The translations under genes and the position numbers were made by a program. Shown here in pieces: positions 50,768 through 60,914 of a DNA stretch of 64,000 nt. The stretch's first letter is position 1; each line of letters begins with the position of its first letter. The DNA is from JBLIRR01 sp049472395 (GTDB lineage: Bacteria > SZUA-182 > DTGQ01 > JBLIRR01). The stretch spans positions 1-64,000 of the forward strand of contig JBLIRR010000022.1 in the NCBI GenBank assembly GCA_049472395.1, written 5' to 3'. A model generated the notes under the pieces. That model saw only the letters and a list, made by a program, of their open reading frames with translations. It did not search any database and had not been told where the DNA came from.

Positions 50768-52189
50768 ATGCAGATAAAATCCAAAGATATCTTAGATCCG
50801 AGCTTTGCTGATTTACTTCTAGAATCAATGGCTGACGGAGTCTTTACTCTCAATGAAAAAGGGGAAATCTCCTCATGGAATAGAGCAATGGAGCGCATTA
50901 CAGGATATACAATCCAAGAAGTATTGGGAAAAAGCTGTACATTTCTCCACTTCAGCCATTGCTTTGGCAGTAACTGTCCTGAAAATTCTAAAGAATGCGG
51001 AATTTACAAGAATGGACGTTTTGATGCCAAAGAATGTTTTATACGCAGGAAAAACGGAATTGATGTGCCCATACTAAAAAGCGCGAGACTGGTCATAGAT
51101 AACAATGGTTCTATCAAAGGTGTTGTCGAGACAATTACAGATCTATCAGAGCTCCAGAAAACACGGCATAGAGCTGAAGAAGCAGCCCGTCGTTTGGGAG
51201 AAATTCATAAACTTAATAATCTCATAGGTAAAAGTCATACAATGCAGGACTTATTTTCATCCATTAAAGCTGCAGCTGGGAGCGAAGCCAGTGTTTTGAT
51301 ACAGGGTGAAAGTGGTACAGGAAAGGAATTGGTTGCGGGAGCTATCCATTATAATAGTCATCGTGCTGATAAGCCTTTCATTACTGTTAATTGCAGTGCA
51401 CTTCCAGAGACCTTACTTGAGAGTGAGCTGTTTGGTCATGTAAAAGGGGCTTTTACCAGTGCGATCCGGAGTCGTCCAGGGCGTTTTGAAGAAGCTGATG
51501 GGGGTACTATCTTTCTGGATGAGATTGGGGAAATCAGTTCTTTTATCCAAGTGAAGCTTTTGCGTGTGCTTCAGGAACGTGAAATTGAACGAGTCGGAGA
51601 ATCCAAGAGACGCAGAATCGATATAAGGATCATTGCAGCTACAAATAAGGACCTTTACGGTCTCGTACGGGATGGACTCTTTCGTGAAGACCTTTATTAC
51701 AGGCTTAAGGTATTTCCGATCGGTATTCCCCCGTTGCGACGAAGGAAAGAAGATATACCACTTCTTGTGAGCCATTTTATCAATATCCAGAATAAAAAAA
51801 CAGGAAAATATATAACCGGTGTGTCACAGGCTGCAATGCGCATTCTTATGGATTACATGTGGCCTGGTAACGTTCGTGAGCTGGAAAACGCTATTGAACA
51901 TGCTTTTGTGCTTTGCGCAGGTGAACAGATAGATTTCTTTGATCTGCCGGTTGAAATAAGACACACGGAATATCATCCAGTGGGAGATAGCATCCATAGA
52001 AGACTACGAAGCATCAGTACACGAGGTAATACACTTTCTCGTGAGAATTTACTGAGGCTTCTTGATGAGTGCGACTGGAATAAGGCTGAGGTTGGACGTC
52101 GAGTCGGAGTGAGTAGAACTTCCATATGGAAATATATGAAAAAAAGGAATATCCCTCTTAAAAGGCCAACCTATTCTCCCCTTCAATAG
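50768..52189 (+). CDS. PAS-domain sigma-54 transcription activator
   Basis: A 473-residue regulator. Residues 13-130 form a PAS domain with a cysteine-rich insert (CTFLHFSHCFGSNCPENSKE), suggesting redox or metal sensing. The AAA+ domain spans about 150-390, with Walker A GESGTGKE, the sigma-54 contact loop as GAFTSA rather than the usual GAFTGA, and Walker B GGTIFLDEIGE. The Fis-type helix-turn-helix at the end is NKAEVGRRVGVSRTSIWKYM. It activates RNA polymerase containing sigma-54. Its targets are not evident. I found no convincing -24/-12 promoter by eye. Confidence 0.92.
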   Translation: MQIKSKDILDPSFADLLLESMADGVFTLNEKGEISSWNRAMERITGYTIQEVLGKSCTFLHFSHCFGSNCPENSKECGIYKNGRFDAKECFIRRKNGIDVPILKSARLVIDNNGSIKGVVETITDLSELQKTRHRAEEAARRLGEIHKLNNLIGKSHTMQDLFSSIKAAAGSEASVLIQGESGTGKELVAGAIHYNSHRADKPFITVNCSALPETLLESELFGHVKGAFTSAIRSRPGRFEEADGGTIFLDEIGEISSFIQVKLLRVLQEREIERVGESKRRRIDIRIIAATNKDLYGLVRDGLFREDLYYRLKVFPIGIPPLRRRKEDIPLLVSHFINIQNKKTGKYITGVSQAAMRILMDYMWPGNVRELENAIEHAFVLCAGEQIDFFDLPVEIRHTEYHPVGDSIHRRLRSISTRGNTLSRENLLRLLDECDWNKAEVGRRVGVSRTSIWKYMKKRNIPLKRPTYSPLQ

Positions 52190-52612
52190 TTTTCAGCAAT
52201 TTTTAACAATTTTTCACACACAGATACGCGCACAGAAAAATTGTATTATTTATATTATGTAGCACTATTTTATCCTTAATACTTCTCTCTTATTTCTTCA
52301 AAATTTCCTATAGCATAAGGTATCTGTTTTTTCATGATCCCTTTCTCCCATTGATGTTATTCATAGCATGGATCTGTCTGTTTTTCAAATACTGATATAT
52401 AATAGGTGTTTTGGTAGGGATACTTGCAGAATTTGAGGCGAGTGATACAACAGAGCAGTTACTGAAAAGCGAATGTTTTCTTTTTATAAAAAGCCTGTAT
52501 AAAAAACAAAAAAAAGACGAATATAATAGTATTAACAGACGCAAAGAATATACAGACATTAGTATCAATTTTGGGGAAAGTATGGAGTACAATTTTTGTT
52601 TAAGAGTACATA
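52190..52612. other. Intergenic region, no clear gene
   Basis: AT-rich. A 70-codon frame from a TTG (52411-52623) overlaps the start of the next gene and has no recognisable motif or ribosome site, so I do not call it. No hairpin or repeat stands out. It presumably contains the promoter of the glycan cluster. Confidence 0.4.
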
Positions 52613-55072
52613 ATGAAGGATGATCATGGAGATAATAGATTTAGATCCAATTTATTAATTATAATATTATTTATAATTATTATAATTATATTTTTCTCTC
52701 AAGTCATTTTCTCCAATAAAATATTTTGTTACCGGGATATTTTAACATCCGTTATTCCTGAAAGATTTTTTGCGCGCACGCAATTCTCAAAATTTAATCT
52801 TCCTCTCTGGAATCCTTATATTTTATGCGGCTATCCTTCAATTGCAAATATCACGTATGCAAATTTTTACCCCATTAGCCTCATCTGTAATTTATTACCC
52901 TTTAAAGATTCTATCAACTACTTTGTCATTATCCATTTTTTTCTTGCTGCATTGTGTATGTATTATTTTCTCAAGGAAATTGATCTTTCTGAACTCTCAT
53001 GCGTGATAGGTGCTATTGTGTATGCATTTTGCGGGTATATATTTTCAACTATCAATTTAACAAATATATTAGGCTCTTATCCATGGATACCTCTCATATT
53101 ACTCTTTAGTTATAAGACAATCACTAGACAACGTATTATATATGCATTATATACCGGGATATTTTTAGCCCTCCAATTTCTGGGAGGAAGTCCAGGGATC
53201 ACTCTCATGACAATTAGTGTTATTATTTTTAGCTGTTTTTATTTTGTTATTATGTATACCCAGAATAAGGATAAACTTATTAAAAATTTATCGTATCAAT
53301 TGTCTCTCATTATATTCATGGGAGTTATTATGCTGTTGCTCATTGCGTTTCAATTTTTACCCTTCCTGGAAATGATACTCAACTCTTCCAGAATAGGAGC
53401 TGGTCTTGATTATAAAACAGCTATGAATTATTCTTTTGCTCCCTGGCAATTAGTCCAATTCTTTTTCCCAACCGCTTTCGGCAATACAAAAACTTTTTCT
53501 TCATGGGGAAATATAGAGGGGTATATGAAAACATTTTATATTGGCATTATCCCCTGTATTTTGTCTGTAACCTCATTTTATAATAAACGAAAAAAAGTTT
53601 TTCAGGTATATTTATTGTTCATAGCTATCATCTTTTTAAGCATTTCATTTGGGAAGTTTAATCCATTAAATTATTTTCTCTTTAAATATGGGGGATTAAA
53701 GCTTATCCGATATCCTGTGAAATTTATTGCTATGGTTTCCTTTGCCTTAGCCGGACTTACGGCAATTGGGAGCGACACGCTATTTTGTATGGAAAGAGAG
53801 ATATTTATTAAAACCATCAAAATGACATTATTATGCCTTACAGGGGGAATAATATTTCTGGCATTATTTTTTATTGGATTTGACCACTATCTCATTACTT
53901 TAATTCAGAAAAGCGCGCATTATATTCAACGCAATGATTTTATGTTCACGAGTGTTACATTATTTATCAATAATTTAGTTTATATAAATATAATATTATT
54001 CCTCTTTGTATCTTTATTATACCTCACGTATATTAGAAAAATTAAATTTATAACATTCAAATTTATCATTTTAATAATTATCATTTTTAGTCTTGCTAAA
54101 TTTCATGTAAACTATCCAACAACAGTTGACTTTGACATTCTAAAACAAAAACCTGAGGTCATGAAAATGTTTCATCAATCATCAGCACACGACCTTTTTA
54201 GAATGTATACCTCACATAGCTTCTTTTCTTCTTTAAAAACAATGAAATTTTATTTTAAACAGGGCCCATATACACCTCGATCTATCACAATGATGAAGGA
54301 GCTGTTTCCGATAAATTTAAGTTCTTTATTTAATGTGTATAATCTTGGAGGAGCCGACAGTATTCAATCCCTTCCAATTTTTAAAATTTTAAAGCTGATA
54401 GATGATAATCCGTTTCAATATAAAACATTGTTGGACTTTCTGAATGTAAAATATCTCCTGAGCCTAGACAGATATGATGATATAGATAATGTAGATCTTA
54501 AACATATTGGTGTTATTAAAAATAGTATTCATATATATGAAAATCTTTCGTATATGCCAAGAGCATTTATAGTAAAGAAAGCCAGATATTTTACAGACGA
54601 TACAGAACTGTTTAATAGTATGCTCTCTGGTGATATTAATCTGAGAGAAACCGTACTCATACACTCTGAAAGGAAAGAGCATTATAACAATGGTGGAGAT
54701 GACATTATAAACCAGAATAGTAAGAGTGTATCTAAAAAAGAAAAAGTTGACATACTCGAATATTCACCTCAAAAAATAAAAATCAGTGCCGTTATACATT
54801 CTCATGGCTTTTTGGTTCTCCTCGATAGTTTTTATCCTGGCTGGAAAGTAATAGTTAATGGAAAGCCCGGTGAAATATTGCCGGCTAACTTTTCTTTTAA
54901 GGCAGTTCCACTCATGCCTGGTAACAATGAGATCGAATTTGTTTTTAGACCATTGAGCTTTATTTGGGGAAGCAGTATCTCTCTTTTGACCATTGTTATC
55001 TTGATAATATTATGTATTCGAAAATATTTCTATTGTAAATATAAGGATAGAAAACTCATACAGCCAGTTTAA
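52613..55072 (+). CDS. YfhO-family multi-spanning membrane protein
   Basis: An 819-residue integral membrane protein with about a dozen hydrophobic segments and a soluble C-terminal domain (residues 500-785). It ends with one more membrane helix. The N-terminal loop with LPLWNPYILCGYPSIAN and a late FYPGWKVIVNGKPGEILPAN are typical of YfhO/GT-C-like proteins. In Gram-positive bacteria YfhO helps decorate wall polymers with sugars. It heads five plus-strand genes that look like a glycan or lipid pathway. GAAGGA lies too close to the start to be certain of the first codon. Confidence 0.82.
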   Translation: MKDDHGDNRFRSNLLIIILFIIIIIIFFSQVIFSNKIFCYRDILTSVIPERFFARTQFSKFNLPLWNPYILCGYPSIANITYANFYPISLICNLLPFKDSINYFVIIHFFLAALCMYYFLKEIDLSELSCVIGAIVYAFCGYIFSTINLTNILGSYPWIPLILLFSYKTITRQRIIYALYTGIFLALQFLGGSPGITLMTISVIIFSCFYFVIMYTQNKDKLIKNLSYQLSLIIFMGVIMLLLIAFQFLPFLEMILNSSRIGAGLDYKTAMNYSFAPWQLVQFFFPTAFGNTKTFSSWGNIEGYMKTFYIGIIPCILSVTSFYNKRKKVFQVYLLFIAIIFLSISFGKFNPLNYFLFKYGGLKLIRYPVKFIAMVSFALAGLTAIGSDTLFCMEREIFIKTIKMTLLCLTGGIIFLALFFIGFDHYLITLIQKSAHYIQRNDFMFTSVTLFINNLVYINIILFLFVSLLYLTYIRKIKFITFKFIILIIIIFSLAKFHVNYPTTVDFDILKQKPEVMKMFHQSSAHDLFRMYTSHSFFSSLKTMKFYFKQGPYTPRSITMMKELFPINLSSLFNVYNLGGADSIQSLPIFKILKLIDDNPFQYKTLLDFLNVKYLLSLDRYDDIDNVDLKHIGVIKNSIHIYENLSYMPRAFIVKKARYFTDDTELFNSMLSGDINLRETVLIHSERKEHYNNGGDDIINQNSKSVSKKEKVDILEYSPQKIKISAVIHSHGFLVLLDSFYPGWKVIVNGKPGEILPANFSFKAVPLMPGNNEIEFVFRPLSFIWGSSISLLTIVILIILCIRKYFYCKYKDRKLIQPV

Positions 55073-55079
55073 TACTATT

Positions 55080-56471
55080 ATGATGAAAGAAAAGATTTTA
55101 TTATTAAATCCACCAGCGAATAGTGTATGTATAAGGGATTATTTTTGTAGCAAGACTTCACGAAGTGACTATCTTTTTCCTCCCATCGATCTTCTTATAT
55201 TAAGTGGCAGACTTTCGCAAAATTACTCGATAGAACTGATGGATGCCATAGTTGAAAAAATACAATTTCATACTGCCCTCGATAAAATAAGTAAAATGGA
55301 TTTAAAGGCCATTATTTGCCTTGTCGGAGCAGTTAACTGGGAATCAGACATCACATTTGTCCGAAGAATAAAAGAAGTAACTTCAGCAAAAATTATTTGT
55401 ATCGGAGATTGTCTATTAGAAAAAGCAAAAGATTTAATGAGTGAATATAATTATGTGGACGCAACGTTATTAGATTTTTCAAGTGCTGACTTACTGCACT
55501 ATCTAAACGGGGATTTAAATCAAATAAAGAATATGGTACTCAGGATCGACAATGTCTTAATAGAGAAAGAAATAAAGAGGTATAGGGGTCATTCCTTCGA
55601 ACTTCCCATACCTCGACATGAATTATTTCAGGGCAAAAATTATCGTCTTCCATTTGTGAGGGGAAAATCTTTTACGGTAGTTCTCACAGATTTTGGCTGT
55701 CCCTTTAATTGTGCGTTTTGTGTCATGCCTTCACTAGGATATAAATATCGCCAGGTGGATAATATTATTGAAGAATTAGAATATATCCATACATTGGGTA
55801 TAGAGGAAATATTTTTTGCTGATCAAAGTTTTGGTGCTCTTAAAGAAAGAAATATACATCTGTGTACACAGATAATAAAGCGAAAATTAAATTTTAGGTG
55901 GATCTGTTTCAGTCGTGCAGATTTATTGGACAGAAAAAGTTTAGAATTAATGAAACAAGCGGGATGTCATACCATAATCATCGGTGTCGAGTCTGCAGAT
56001 CCTGCTATTTTAAAAATGTATAAAAAATATGAGGATATAAATTATATTAAATCGGTCTTTGAATTATGTCGCACGATGAAAATATCCACAGTAGGCACTT
56101 TTATTATTGGCTTTCCCGAGGATACCAGGGAAAGCTGCTTAAAGACGATCAATTTTGCTAAAGAGCTCAATTGTGATTTTGCCTCTTTCCATGTAGCTGT
56201 TCCCAGGGCTGGAACAGGTTTGAGAAAAAAGGCAGTGCAAATGGATTTGATAGATTGGGATCTTCGTTCGATGGATCAAAGCGGCTCCATTATCACAATG
56301 CCGAGCCAAAAATTATCAAAAGAAGAACTACTTCAATTAAGACGAAAAGCAGTAAAAGAATTTTATTTACGGCCTCGATATTTACTCAATAGGATCATTG
56401 CAATTAAATCATTTAAAGAAATAGTGGAGCAGATGCGAGAAGGTTGGTATTTACTGAAAGATAATATTTAA
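55080..56471 (+). CDS. Radical SAM protein with B12-binding-like N-terminal domain
   Basis: A 463-residue protein. The N-terminal Rossmann-like part starts ILLLNPPANS and the radical SAM domain carries CPFNCAFC near residue 210, with FADQSFG and GVESAD segments following. Proteins of this class (B12-dependent radical SAM type) methylate or rearrange lipids, antibiotics and cofactors. The start may be either of two adjacent ATGs. It lies 7 bp after the YfhO gene. Confidence 0.85.
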   Translation: MMKEKILLLNPPANSVCIRDYFCSKTSRSDYLFPPIDLLILSGRLSQNYSIELMDAIVEKIQFHTALDKISKMDLKAIICLVGAVNWESDITFVRRIKEVTSAKIICIGDCLLEKAKDLMSEYNYVDATLLDFSSADLLHYLNGDLNQIKNMVLRIDNVLIEKEIKRYRGHSFELPIPRHELFQGKNYRLPFVRGKSFTVVLTDFGCPFNCAFCVMPSLGYKYRQVDNIIEELEYIHTLGIEEIFFADQSFGALKERNIHLCTQIIKRKLNFRWICFSRADLLDRKSLELMKQAGCHTIIIGVESADPAILKMYKKYEDINYIKSVFELCRTMKISTVGTFIIGFPEDTRESCLKTINFAKELNCDFASFHVAVPRAGTGLRKKAVQMDLIDWDLRSMDQSGSIITMPSQKLSKEELLQLRRKAVKEFYLRPRYLLNRIIAIKSFKEIVEQMREGWYLLKDNI

Positions 56472-56487
56472 TTGAAAAGAGACTACT

Positions 56488-57693
56488 ATGAAAATATCTA
56501 CAATGCATTTTATTGATGAGATTTTTGGCCCCCCTATTTGTTTCTTATTTGATATTTACAACCTGTTTAAAAGACCTTTTGCCGAATTAAAGGTGGAGCA
56601 GGATAAAGTGAAGAATATTGTTTTAATAAAATTTTTTGGTATGGGCAGTATTTTACTTGCAGGGCCGATGATGAGTGCTTTAAAGACTCGGTTTCCTCAT
56701 ACGAAGATTACCTTCCTGACCTTCTCGAGTAATACGCAATTATGTAAACGCATTGAACTGATTGATAAAGTGGTAGCTATTGACACAGATACATTCTTAA
56801 TATTTGTTATCAGTATGCTAAAAGCGATACGCACAATCAGGAGCATACGGGCTGAGATCTCCATTGATTTAGAATTTTTTTCAAAATTCTCCACTATTAT
56901 TCAATATCTATGCAGAACACGGATAAGGGTAGGCTATTTTTTAATTCAATATGGAATATTTCTTAAATTGATGTGGCGGGGGAATTTACTCACTCATTCA
57001 GTATATTATAATCCCCATAAACATACTATTAAGGCATTCCTAGCTCTGGCTGAATCTTTAGGGGCACATACAGATGATTTGAGCTATGCTCAGGTAAAAA
57101 TTCTTGATGAAGACAGAAAAGAGATAGATCGTTTACAAGAAAACAACGATCTTAATGTATCCTATTTTTTAATAGCGGTAAATATCAACGCAAGTCAAAT
57201 ATGTTTAGAAAGAAGATGGCCAAAGAAAAATTTTGCTTATCTTATTAATAAGCTAAGAGAAAATAAGAATATTAAGATTATTCTCCTTGGCAATCAAGGG
57301 GATAAAGAGTATGTTGAATCCTTTTTAGATAATCTGGATGATACGTCGAATATTATTAATTTGGTAGACAGGCTCGGTATAGGAGGATTAGCATTCCTCT
57401 TATCCAACATCGATCTATTAATTACAAACGATAGCGGCCCAATGCATTTGGCAGCTTCTGTCGGTACCAAGGTAACGGCATTATTTGGCCCCGAAACTCC
57501 AATAAGATATGAGCCTCTGGGATCAGGGCATTTTATTCATTACCCGGATATTTACTGTAGTCCATGTCTGAACGTATATAATCAAAAAATAGCACCATGC
57601 AAGGGAGATAACCGCTGTATGCGTATGATTCAACCGGAAGATGTGTATAGGAGTATACAAGAGAAATATTTATATGTAGAGATATCTGTATGA
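56488..57693 (+). CDS. Glycosyltransferase family 9 (heptosyltransferase-like)
   Basis: A 401-residue protein with KNIVLIKFFGMGSILLAGPM at residues 42-61 and the C-terminal NDSGPMHLAASVGTKVTALF motif that binds the ADP-heptose-type donor. It probably adds a sugar to LPS core or a related glycolipid. The end CxxC/C pattern (SPCLNVYNQKIAPC) is common in this family. It overlaps the next gene by 4 bp (ATGA). Confidence 0.88.
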   Translation: MKISTMHFIDEIFGPPICFLFDIYNLFKRPFAELKVEQDKVKNIVLIKFFGMGSILLAGPMMSALKTRFPHTKITFLTFSSNTQLCKRIELIDKVVAIDTDTFLIFVISMLKAIRTIRSIRAEISIDLEFFSKFSTIIQYLCRTRIRVGYFLIQYGIFLKLMWRGNLLTHSVYYNPHKHTIKAFLALAESLGAHTDDLSYAQVKILDEDRKEIDRLQENNDLNVSYFLIAVNINASQICLERRWPKKNFAYLINKLRENKNIKIILLGNQGDKEYVESFLDNLDDTSNIINLVDRLGIGGLAFLLSNIDLLITNDSGPMHLAASVGTKVTALFGPETPIRYEPLGSGHFIHYPDIYCSPCLNVYNQKIAPCKGDNRCMRMIQPEDVYRSIQEKYLYVEISV

Positions 57694-58553
57694 AATGTAA
57701 CCTGTGCGGCTCGAACTTACTATGGTCATTATTCTGTCTAAATAATGGGTATAGAATGATGAAATGCAGAAATTGTGAGCTTCAGTTTATATACCCTCTC
57801 CCATCCCCAGATGATCTCTATAAAATTTACCAGAAAGATTATTATAAAGCATGGGGTAATGAATACAATGATCACACAATAACCACTTTAAAAGAAAAAT
57901 TTTATCAATCTATTTTAGAATGCGTAGAAAAGTATAGACAGCCTGGGCCTTTATTAGATGCAGGGTGTGCTTTTGGACATTCATTTGCAGTGGCAATGAG
58001 AAAAGGATGGGAGCCATTTGGAGTAGAAATATCCTCAGAGGCCTATAAAATAGCGGAGAGCAAATTCCCATCACGAATTACGTTCGGGGATTATAGTAAG
58101 GTCAAGCTCAATGAGAGTTCTTACGATCTTGTATTGATGCTCGATTTTTTAGAACATACACCTGATCTTATCGAAACTATGATGAAAACCCATAAAGTGT
58201 TAAAGCCGGGAGGTCTTGTGGCGATTGTTATCCCTGATATCAATAGCGTGAGCGCCCGATTAATGAGAGAATATTGGATTCATATTAAATTAGAACATTT
58301 ATATTATCTTTCACGTAAGACGCTCGAAATACTCATTGCAAAGACTGGTTTTAGAGTAATATGGTGTAAGACTGTGTATAAACCAATTAATTTATTGTAT
58401 TTTGAAAGTCAAATAAAAAAGTATGAATTACCCTGCCACTCTATGATCTTAAAATTACTAGACTTCCTTAAAGGTATCACTCCTCATTGGATGCAACGAT
58501 TAAATATTTCCTTGCCTCAGGGAGAATTACTTGCCTTAGCCCAGAAAATATAG
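57690..58553 (+). CDS. SAM-dependent methyltransferase with N-terminal zinc ribbon
   Basis: A 287-residue protein. The N-terminal CNLCG and CRNC pairs form a zinc ribbon. Class I methyltransferase motif I, LLDAGCAFGHSFA, is near residue 88, followed by DLVLMLDFLEHTPD and HKVLKPGGLVAIV. Such enzymes often act on sugar nucleotides or surface glycans. It is translationally coupled to the GT9 gene. Confidence 0.87.
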   Translation: MKCNLCGSNLLWSLFCLNNGYRMMKCRNCELQFIYPLPSPDDLYKIYQKDYYKAWGNEYNDHTITTLKEKFYQSILECVEKYRQPGPLLDAGCAFGHSFAVAMRKGWEPFGVEISSEAYKIAESKFPSRITFGDYSKVKLNESSYDLVLMLDFLEHTPDLIETMMKTHKVLKPGGLVAIVIPDINSVSARLMREYWIHIKLEHLYYLSRKTLEILIAKTGFRVIWCKTVYKPINLLYFESQIKKYELPCHSMILKLLDFLKGITPHWMQRLNISLPQGELLALAQKI

Positions 58554-58663
58554 TGAAATCATATGTAAATAAAAATATATCGTTTTGACGATATGATAGT
58601 ATCGCAGATGTGTATAGAAAGTTAAAGAATTTTTATCTCAAATGGCGAGGATTATCGTAAAAT

Positions 58664-60082
58664 ATGGCTAAATTACTCATCATTCAACCCCAGGTTTTTA
58701 TCTATCCTTCCTTATTTAATTTGGCTGGTGCAGTGAAACATTATGGTCATGATTGTTATGTCTTAGTTACTCACGATATTGAGACGATAGAACATAGTAT
58801 TTTAAATCGCACACCTGATCTGATTGGTTTCTCAGCCATGACCGGTATACATAAAGAAATTATTACTATGTGTAAATTGATAAAGAAAAAATTTCACCAT
58901 ATCCCCATTATAATGGGAGGGATTCATCCAACATTATTTCCCTATGTTATTTATGAAGACGGCATAGATATTATATGCAGAGGGGAGGGTGAATATCCGT
59001 TGGTTGAGTTATTAGATCGTATAGAAAAAAAGCAGGATGTGAGCTCTATTAAAAATCTATGGGTAAAGAGTGAAAATAAGGTCATAAAAAATGAATTAAG
59101 GGGATTAGTTGATCCACTTGATACGTTACCTTTGCCCGATTTTTCAATCTATCGCCATCATCCTATCCTTTCCAAAAGCACATATATTAATATTTTTTTA
59201 ACAAGAGGATGCCCTTATTCATGTACTTACTGCCATAATAGTAAGAAGCGGGAATTATATAATGGTAAGGGGAAATATATAAGGTCCTTTTCCACCGGCA
59301 GAATTATGAAGGAATTATCCATGCTGCAAAAGGAGTTTAAGTATTTGAATACCATCTCGTTAGGTGCTGATGTATTTGGAGCTGATTATAATTTTTTTAA
59401 AGAAATTGTTAGCAGTTATTCCCAAAAGTTTTCTATCCCCTATACTTTTCTTATCCGTCCTGAATTGATTGATGAAAAAAGGGTGGAAATACTCTCAAAG
59501 ACCAATTGTCACATGATCGGCTTTGGGATTGAATCAGGTTCAGAAAGAGTGAGAAGAGAGCTTTTACACAGAAACTATTCTAATAAAAAAATTATATATA
59601 TAGGCCATCTATTACATAGGCATAAAATTAAGTTCAGGACATATAATATGGTTGGCTTTCCTACTGAAACCATTGATGAGATGATGTCCACGGTGCGGAT
59701 CAATCAACAAATAAAAACAGATTTCCCATGGTGTTCAATATATACCCCATATCCTAAAACAGAGTTGGCTCAATACTGTCTTGATAATAATTTCTTACCA
59801 GATCATTTTTCCTTTGATGATGTCAATTCATCATTTCATTCAACCTCTATTCTCAAAAGGATTCATAGAAATGAAGTTCAAAATATTCACTCATTGTTTC
59901 AAACCATGGTAAAATTTCCCCACGCACATTATTTATTAAACCCTTTGATAAAAAGGCCATATCATAAAATTTCTCGCTTATGGTTTTATTGCATGTACGG
60001 ATATATAAATCTTCAATCTGAAAATAGGACTTTGTTATCTCTTTGGAGACTCGCTCAAGATAATATTCGTTTTCTCAATTGA
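58664..60082 (+). CDS. B12-binding radical SAM protein
   Basis: A 472-residue protein with a cobalamin-binding-type N-terminal domain (IIMGGIHPTLFPYVIYEDGI, CRGEGEYPLVELLD). The radical SAM motif is CPYSCTYC near residue 183, followed by GADVFGADYNFF and GFGIESGSERVRREL. It is the second radical SAM enzyme of the cluster. A hopanoid, lipid or glycan modification is plausible but unproven. It is separated from the methyltransferase by 110 bp, so it may have its own promoter. Confidence 0.86.
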   Translation: MAKLLIIQPQVFIYPSLFNLAGAVKHYGHDCYVLVTHDIETIEHSILNRTPDLIGFSAMTGIHKEIITMCKLIKKKFHHIPIIMGGIHPTLFPYVIYEDGIDIICRGEGEYPLVELLDRIEKKQDVSSIKNLWVKSENKVIKNELRGLVDPLDTLPLPDFSIYRHHPILSKSTYINIFLTRGCPYSCTYCHNSKKRELYNGKGKYIRSFSTGRIMKELSMLQKEFKYLNTISLGADVFGADYNFFKEIVSSYSQKFSIPYTFLIRPELIDEKRVEILSKTNCHMIGFGIESGSERVRRELLHRNYSNKKIIYIGHLLHRHKIKFRTYNMVGFPTETIDEMMSTVRINQQIKTDFPWCSIYTPYPKTELAQYCLDNNFLPDHFSFDDVNSSFHSTSILKRIHRNEVQNIHSLFQTMVKFPHAHYLLNPLIKRPYHKISRLWFYCMYGYINLQSENRTLLSLWRLAQDNIRFLN

Positions 60083-60100
60083 ATTTTCTATACTCGCTTT

Positions 60101-60742
60101 TTATTTTATACCTCTATTTTCAATCTTCTCCGGCTTGCAAAGGTAATCTGCTCGAACGGCGGTACGGCCACAGCTGTTACATATATACGCTAACTCCTTA
60201 ACTTTCTCATTACATAAATGTCTCTCATTGACAATCAATGCCCCGCACCAGTCACATTTTTCATCTTTTTTATCAACAGGCACACATAGATGGCCTGAAT
60301 CTCCTCTATGCTCCAAGCATGTGGGGCATAAATCAATTTTTACGTGAGTATGTCCTTCTGCGTCACCAACCAACGGCCTCACAGAATCAATCTTAAAATA
60401 CACCACAAAAGTCATTCTATCCTCACATTCTTCGTATGCAGGACAGCCGTGTTTTTTTCTTCTTATATCATGCACTAAGGCCGCATCTTCCGATTCCTTT
60501 GTTTTCGTCAAATATAAACGCACGCCTTTATACTTTTCAGACTGTTGTAGAAAAATATACGAAGCATGCGGATTTTCCTGAATATTTTTATGCGTGCCTC
60601 TATCCGCCATTAAAAAAATACACCGCTCATCATCGATAATATGCGGTCTGGCATACAGGGCGGTATCAACAATGCCATTGCTATTGGCAGTAGCTAAAAT
60701 GCCTATACCTTCCGTATTTTCGAAATAGTCATGTAAACTCAT
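60101..60742 (-). CDS. Pyridoxamine 5'-phosphate oxidase-fold protein with zinc-ribbon tail
   Basis: A 213-residue protein. Residues 1-135 form a split-barrel flavin or haem-binding domain of the PNPOx type (GILATANSNGIVDTALYARP, FLMADRGTHKNIQENPHASY). The C-terminal part has four cysteine pairs (CPTC, CDWC, CNSC and others) that should bind zinc or iron. Its start follows AGAGGGGG. Convergent with the radical SAM gene. Substrate unknown. Confidence 0.82.
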   Translation of the reverse strand: MSLHDYFENTEGIGILATANSNGIVDTALYARPHIIDDERCIFLMADRGTHKNIQENPHASYIFLQQSEKYKGVRLYLTKTKESEDAALVHDIRRKKHGCPAYEECEDRMTFVVYFKIDSVRPLVGDAEGHTHVKIDLCPTCLEHRGDSGHLCVPVDKKDEKCDWCGALIVNERHLCNEKVKELAYICNSCGRTAVRADYLCKPEKIENRGIK

Positions 60743-60914
60743 TACTATTACCCCCTCTCTAAAATAAACAATCTTTCTCTCACATAATCCTGCACCTCTC
60801 CGCCTTTGCCCACAAGGTTATCTTATCAACATCGATAAACCAAGTTTTTAGCTGGAGATCATGGCGCAGTTCCGCTTAGGGATGGGTCATAAAATCCTTC
60901 GAACGTACCTATTC
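60743..60914. other. Intergenic region
   Basis: Separates the PNPOx-fold gene from the photolyase remnant. No repeat or gene is seen. Confidence 0.4.

Noticed and set aside
52411..52623. Possible small gene before the YfhO gene
   Set aside because: The start is TTG without a ribosome site, no motif is recognisable, and the frame overlaps the next start. Evidence is too weak.
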